From assembly GCA_030272155.1 (NCBI GenBank), contig CP126198.1, positions 5,802,501 to 5,866,500 of the forward strand: DNA of 64,000 nucleotides, written 5' to 3'. A program made the translations under genes and the position numbers. This stretch comes from Tetradesmus obliquus (Eukaryota; Chlorophyta; Chlorophyceae; Sphaeropleales; Scenedesmaceae). Under the pieces are notes generated by a model, which did not search any database, had not been told where the DNA came from, and saw nothing but the letters and a program-made list of their open reading frames with translations. The stretch's first letter is position 1. Every line of letters begins with the position of its first letter. This document shows positions 58,870 through 64,000 of this stretch, one piece after another.

Positions 58870-61800
58870 CAACCTTGCAGCGCAGGCGCACCTGATCAGC
58901 AGCCCCGCATTGCCCTGGCCCAGCAGCGGGCCCCTCTCAGCAGCCAGCCAGGCCTTGAGCAGCGCAGCAGGCAGTGGCAGCGACACATTGGTCACGCCGG
59001 CTGCTGTTGACGGTGCGTCGGGCAGTGGCAGCGTCCAGGTGTGTACTGGGTCGCAGTCGCCCCAGCCGCCGGGCGACTTCCAAGCGATGGGTGTGCTGCA
59101 GCAGCGAACCAGTGGGTGTGTGGGGAGGAGGCTCTGGAGTGCTGAGGTAGCATGTGACGAGTATTGCAGCTAGGACCGGATGCGGTGCATGCGTGAGAGC
59201 TGCAAGTGTCATTATTGGGTTGCTGTGTCTCTCAAACCGGCCGGAGCAGTCAGCAGCGCACTGTTGGTCTGAAGATCTGCCAAGCTGAGCATCGAGAGAC
59301 ACTCTCAGTAGACTGCAAATATCTGCAGTGCGGCAGCCGGTGCAGGCTGATGATGCGCATCAGCGCCTCGCTGCAGGGTGCAACCCACCTTTGGCCGTTG
59401 AGCATGCCCGTTGACTTCCAGCCCAGCGCATACTCCTGCAGAGGGGGAGAGATGCCGTACCAGTCTGTGCGCAAGGCACACACCTGCAGCCAAACACGCC
59501 GGCACCTTGCATGATGGAACACAGCGTTTTGAAAGCAAGATGAGGATTGGGGCAGGGCTGTAACAGCAGCTGCGAAGCAGCTGCACCAAGTGCAGCTCTG
59601 TTTGTCACATATACGCTACGCAAGGCCTGCGCATGTCGATCTGTGGCTCAACTGCTGCTGCCACTGCTGCTGCTGCTGCTGGAGCAGGCTGCCGCTCACC
59701 TGCAGCGTCACGCCCGCGTCCCAGCTGAGGAAGGTCAGCGTGAGCTTGGCTCCCACAATGTTGGCAGCGGCAGCCATGTAGGTGCCGAGGCCAGCAAACT
59801 TCAGCAGCACCCGCGCAGAGTACCCTGCATCCACATCGTCTGACACGGTCCACTGCGGGGCGTCATATTCCTTAGCATGCGGCCACAGCTCAGTGTAGCC
59901 CTGCAGGACAGCACAGCCAGCAGGGCAAGGCAGGTTTCATGACTGGACAAGGTCATGCAGGGTTTTCGAGTAGTGCGCTGGCTGTTGCATGTACACAAGC
60001 ATGCAGTCGTGCACTGTGCTGACATCCACTGCTTGCGTACGCATGCACACACCACCTGGATCACACTTGCACGCATATGCACAGCAACCACAGCCACGCG
60101 CCTGGAAGTTGTTATAGTCAGCAACGCCCTGCGTGGATATACCCGCATCAATCGTGCCGTTGTACGCCACCATGCTGCCATTCAGTGCTTTAAAGGCACG
60201 GCCGGTCTGCAGCGCCAGCTTGGGCCCGTCATGCCCGCTGCTTGGACCAGGTGGAGGTGAGGGTGACGGCTTTACAGCAGGTGGTGGTGATGGTGATGCA
60301 GTGGCGGGTTTAGGGCTTGGGCTGGGCTTGCTGTTGGGCTTGGGTGAGGATGGGGGTGGGCTGGGCTGGGGGCTGGGGCTTGCAGGCGTGTTGTTGTCTT
60401 TACCTGGGATGGGTGGCGGGCACTGGCCGCATGTGCACACCTGTGGCATATGTTTTTGCGCACAGCAAGTCGCTACACGTCACCATCTGCCCACGTCTAT
60501 CCATGCGGCTCAACGTTATGATGGCGTGGCAGGGTTGAGAATACTAAAAGTAACAGCCGCTCACGTCGAGGGCGGCGCAGCGAGGCTGGGCTGGCCGCTG
60601 CATGCTGCGCTGAGCCTGAGGCGCCACAGCCTGGGCAGCGGCTGTACACTCGCCCTTTTTCTGGAGTAAACTTAAATGCAGTCAAGCATGCACTGGGCTA
60701 GAGCGCGGTCATTCCGTAACTCTATGTGTTCAAGTTCAAAACTGCTTGCCGGCTCCGCCGCCTCAGGGGTGCTTCCAGCCTGCCCACCTGGCAGTAGTCG
60801 TCGTTGCGGTCAAGGGTGAAATCGTCCCGCATGCCACACAGGCAGTCCTCACCTGCAGCAACAGCACCCAACCTCTCAGCCTTCGGTCCAGAATGCAGCG
60901 GGCTTTCGCAGCAAAGCATGCTGCCTGTTAGGCAGCGCTGGCAAGGGAGTGGCACTGTACATACAGCAGGCTGGGATATGGCATGGCGGCTTGCACATGC
61001 ACGCGTTGCTGCGCTGGCTCACCTGGCAGCATGACGGCCTCAAAGTCACGACCATATATCGATCGCATGTCAGCCTGCAACAGCGGTGGCAGCAGCAGGC
61101 GCAGAAGTAGCAGCTTGAAAGGGCTTGGCATGTACTGCAGGGAGCAACCCGTTACCTGCCTGCCTGCCTGCTGCTGTCAGGTTGCACTTGCAGTCAGGGA
61201 CCTCCGCCTACATGCATGCCATGCATATGAACCTGCACACATCACAGCCTGCAGCAGCCAAACATCACATGGCTGCGGTACTACCTAGTAGCAGCAGCGC
61301 CAGCCACCAAGAAGCATGCTGCCAGCAGCCCAGCCGCAGCCGCTCACATGGAACGCGTCCATCTTCTCTTCCACGCTCGCGCCTGGCTGGCCCGCCACGC
61401 TGACCAGGGCCGACCAGTCGTCAGGGCTGGCCGCCTCGCCCTGGAAGTACCAGCTGCTGCCGTTGTCTGCCAGGATCATGCCGTACCTGCACAGCACATG
61501 TGTAGTGCGCGGCCATACACACTGCCGTTGCAGCAGCTGTGCATGCAGGGCGCATGGGCAATCTAGGTAGGAAAAAGGCTGAATGCAGGTCCCGCCACCA
61601 TCTCAGGCACTGCCTGCAGCACATGCCAGATTGCCTCAGCAGCACACCCCCTCTTGTGCAGGACACAACCGCAAGCCAACAAGAAGAGGAGCCTGAGGTG
61701 GTGCAGGGTCTGTGCTAGCCCCCGCAGCGTCTCACTTCTTCATGGCTGCACAAACCATGCGTGCCAGGTCGGTGGCCAGGCCCCCACAGCTGAAGCTGCC

Positions 61801-63836
61801 CCGCAGCCTCACACGCATGCCCATCCAGGGGTAGCCTGGGTTGTTGTCTGCAGGCACAGCAGCGGCACCAGGCGCACACGATCATCCGCTGGTGCAAGCC
61901 AGGCGAGCTGATGCTATCTGGCAGTGCTGGTGCAGGTGCTGTGACCATGTGCCAGGCATATGCACACAGTATTGAGCAACACACATCATGCATAGGAGCG
62001 CGCACTGTGTGCTAGCTGCCAGTGCTGATTGACTGCTGTCAGCTGCATCATCTGGAGTTCTGCAGCATGCCGCAACATGCTGCAGCAGCCGCGCGTACAG
62101 CCGGCTGCTCACATCCTGCCCTGTGGCTTGCTGGGTAGGCGTAGGCGTCATTGCTGGAGCCCATGGTGAAGCGGATGGCGTGGGCGATGGCCCCGGACCG
62201 CACGTCAGCCAGCGTGACTAGCCCAGGCAGCAGCGGCAGACCAGCTGCAGCAGCGCAGGCAGCAGCAGAATGGAAGCACAGACATGACACAGCACCGCCA
62301 GTTCAGTGTGACTCTGCGGCAGAAGAGCATGTGGTCGTGTGTCTGATGGCTTAGGCCTGTTTTGCTACTCCGCTGCTGCGGACCGAGGTGACACAAAACT
62401 GCCACGATCAGCCCCAACACCGCCAACCGACTGCTCTTCTGTGCGACCAATTTAAACACAAGGCTGCACTGCTGCTGTACGCGCAAGGCGCTGCTGCTGC
62501 TGCCGCACCTGCATCCCCTGAGGTCCAGCCCATGGTGCGCTGCGGCAGCCAGGGCTTGCTCAGGTTGAACACCACGCCGTTGCCGCAGCGCCAGGGGTCT
62601 GCGGTGGCACGGAAACAGCACATGCCGTCACTCTCCATTATCCCTCATATATTTTCTTGTAGCGCAAGTAATTCGCAAGGAGCTGCTGCACGGTTGGGGC
62701 CAGGTACAGATGAGGTCAGATGGCACATCACAGACCCGTTTTCTGCGCATGCGAACTTCATAATCTTGGGCACCAGCTATCCACCCCAACCGCTGCACAA
62801 CATGATCATGCCGCGCTCACCGTCCATGCTGGCGGGCCGCGTGCAGTGCCAGGCCTCGTACAGGCTGCAGGTGGCGGCGTCCACCACCAGCACGTGGCGG
62901 TCACCCCCACACTCGGGGTCCCAGTCCTTGGGGGGGCAGCCAGGGTACGCGCCTGGACAGCAGGACGGCAAGCAAGACATATGTTGCACAACTGCAACCA
63001 CTAACATCTGGCAGCTTTCAATATGCCGCGATGCAGGAGCAACAGCACATATGTATGCATACAAGTGCGCAGCAACAGCAGCAGCGCTCTTCGAAGACCA
63101 ATGAGTGGTAGAACACAAATAAATCTTGAGGCCAGAGAATTCTCTGGCCTCAAGACTTATTTGTGTTCTAACATTGCCAGCAAGCATCGACACAACAAGC
63201 ACAGCGCCCACCTTCGATTGGCGCATCAAGTGGGAAGGGGTAGGTGTGGCACCTGCCGTTGCTGTGCACGCTGCACTGCCAGTCTGTGTCGTTGTCGCTC
63301 TCATCAGCGTAGGCGGTCCACTCGGTGGCGTCACTGGGGATGCGGGCCACGTCAGCAGGCTGGCGCGTGTCCACTACTGAATACGGGATGCCTGGGTGCA
63401 GCAACGATACATGTGCCGCATCAGCAGCAGAGCAGGCCGGGTGGGCCACTGGCCTGAGGGCCACACGGCTGGCAATGTTGCAGGCTCTGTAGCAGTGGCG
63501 GAACAGCGCATCTGACAGTGCAGTGGGCTGCACCATGCTGCAGCTGTGGGGTGTTGTGAGCAGCATGCTTACAGCTGCTGCGACTTGTCTGCTGGCAGCT
63601 GGCATTGATGCATGGCCGGAATGCAACGCAAGTGACGTTGAGAGTAAGTGGGGAAGAGGCTGGTTGGTGGGTGGTGTAATGTGTGACATGTGCCCCACAC
63701 TAGTGGCACTACAGTCACCACTTCCACGCGGTGCACGTGCTGCGCCGCCTCACCGTAGTAGGCGTCACCGGCCTGGCCGTAGAAGTCTGCATGCAGCTCT
63801 GTGTCTGGCGCCATGCTCAGGCTGAAGTTGAGCAGG
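55876..63836 (-). CDS. Large secreted protein: two bacterial-like modules, Pro/Ser linker, DNRLRE/CBM96-like domain (5' partial)
   Basis: Twenty exons join in phase into 1016 residues plus stop: 63754-63836, 63212-63391, 62821-62952, 62509-62598, 62113-62244, 61736-61847, 61348-61486, 61023-61074, 60788-60852, 60102-60440, 59700-59900, 59389-59483, 58892-59095, 58391-58636, 58075-58184, 57554-57808, 57030-57381, 56765-56811, 56409-56540 and 55876-55961. The start lies beyond the right edge. Two copies of one module share LHADF/FKADF, GIPxxxVDT, YADESDN, YPFPL, IEGAYPGCPP, DRHVL, GWTS, PGLV, RFT, YPASH, GMRVRLR and KKYGMILADNGS. I recall the same order in unnamed bacterial secreted proteins. 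Between them lie VCTCGQCPPPIPG, a Ser-Pro linker and a domain resembling DNRLRE/CBM96 (ARVLLKFAGLG, AKLTLTFLSW, YRPLLEVTC). Extracellular or cell-wall localisation is inferred from the linker and Cys. One donor (exon ending at 60102) would be GC. Two adjacent genes remain possible. Confidence 0.65.
58810..58868. repeat. CTG tract in an intron of the secreted-protein gene
   Basis: About 18 CTG units on the + strand, CAG on the coding strand, directly after the donor of the exon ending at 58892. A second tract of CTG on the coding strand (58645-58668) precedes the next acceptor. Confidence 0.9.
63109..63170. repeat. 62-bp near-perfect palindrome in an intron
   Basis: The left arm 63109-63139 and right arm 63140-63170 are reverse complements at 30 of 31 positions with no spacer; the centre is GAATTC. 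Arms begin TAGAACACAAATAA on each strand. It lies in the intron between the second and third exons of the model, about 40 bases past the donor. It could be a tiny foldback element or a structured RNA hairpin. Confidence 0.95.
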
Positions 63837-63861
63837 CTGTTGCACATGTGTACAGCGCCAG

Positions 63862-63863
<2 letters not shown>

Positions 63864-63894
<31 letters not shown>
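63864..63894. repeat. CAG tract, CTG on the coding strand, before the first visible exon
   Basis: About ten CAG units on the + strand, lying just upstream of the acceptor of the first exon seen at the right edge. The remaining bases to 64000 show no clear exon. Confidence 0.85.
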
Positions 63895-64000
63895 GCAGTA
63901 CGCGAGGAGGAGCAGGTCACACATGCATAAGCACAGCACAGACATAGGCCTGCCATGCCGCAGTGATTTAATCATAAAGTTCACTCTGAGCGAGTGGACA

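Noticed and set aside
60497-60685. Small minus-strand frame between the two secreted modules as a separate gene
   Set aside because: It falls in a 347-base intron whose flanking exons join in phase (DYCQ to VCTC).

Overview
This window is nuclear DNA of a green alga. Every gene found is broken by short GT-AG introns (donors mostly GTGAG or GTGCG, acceptors mostly CTGCAG), coding DNA is GC-rich, CAG/CTG triplet tracts are everywhere, and several 3' flanks carry the TGTAA poly(A) signal used by chlorophyte algae. The extreme CAG/CTG load suggests a chlorophycean such as a Scenedesmus/Tetradesmus relative; that placement is inference. The exon models below were built by hand from reading frame, splice phase and family similarity. 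All exons of each model join in phase.

Layout, left to right. (1) 272-2263 +: 3' end of a gene resembling the C-terminal part of DMS3/GMI1/SMCHD1-type chromatin proteins. (2) 3093-6429 +: a UCP/dicarboxylate-type mitochondrial carrier. (3) 7081-11162: no gene found. (4) 11163-12687 -: a bZIP factor whose invariant basic-region Asn is Arg. It is divergent from (5) 13003-16012 +: a CinA-like plus nucleotidylyltransferase fusion protein. (6) 16703-24093 +: a 2043-residue poly-Gln protein with repeated B3-like modules. (7) 25707-26378 +: a small secreted Cys-rich protein. (8) 28134-32863 -: a 12-exon class 3 lipase with an intact triad. (9) 34194-37581 -: a folate/FAD-type carrier. It is divergent from (10) 38172-46177 +: a 19-exon Ctf4/AND-1/WDHD1 replisome protein. 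(11) 49968-53722 -: a coiled-coil protein of unknown function. (12) 55876-63836 -, running off the right edge: a large secreted protein in which two copies of a bacterial-like module flank a Pro/Ser linker and a DNRLRE/CBM96-like domain.

The genes do not form one pathway; this is an ordinary mixed gene neighbourhood. The striking feature is shared architecture. At least seven of the genes carry short tandem duplications (about 95-240 bp period, 2-6 copies) that each span an exon end together with its splice site or stop codon, leaving extra decoy exon ends in introns or 3' UTRs. Introns also tend to end in CTG tracts, and several begin with long G-runs.
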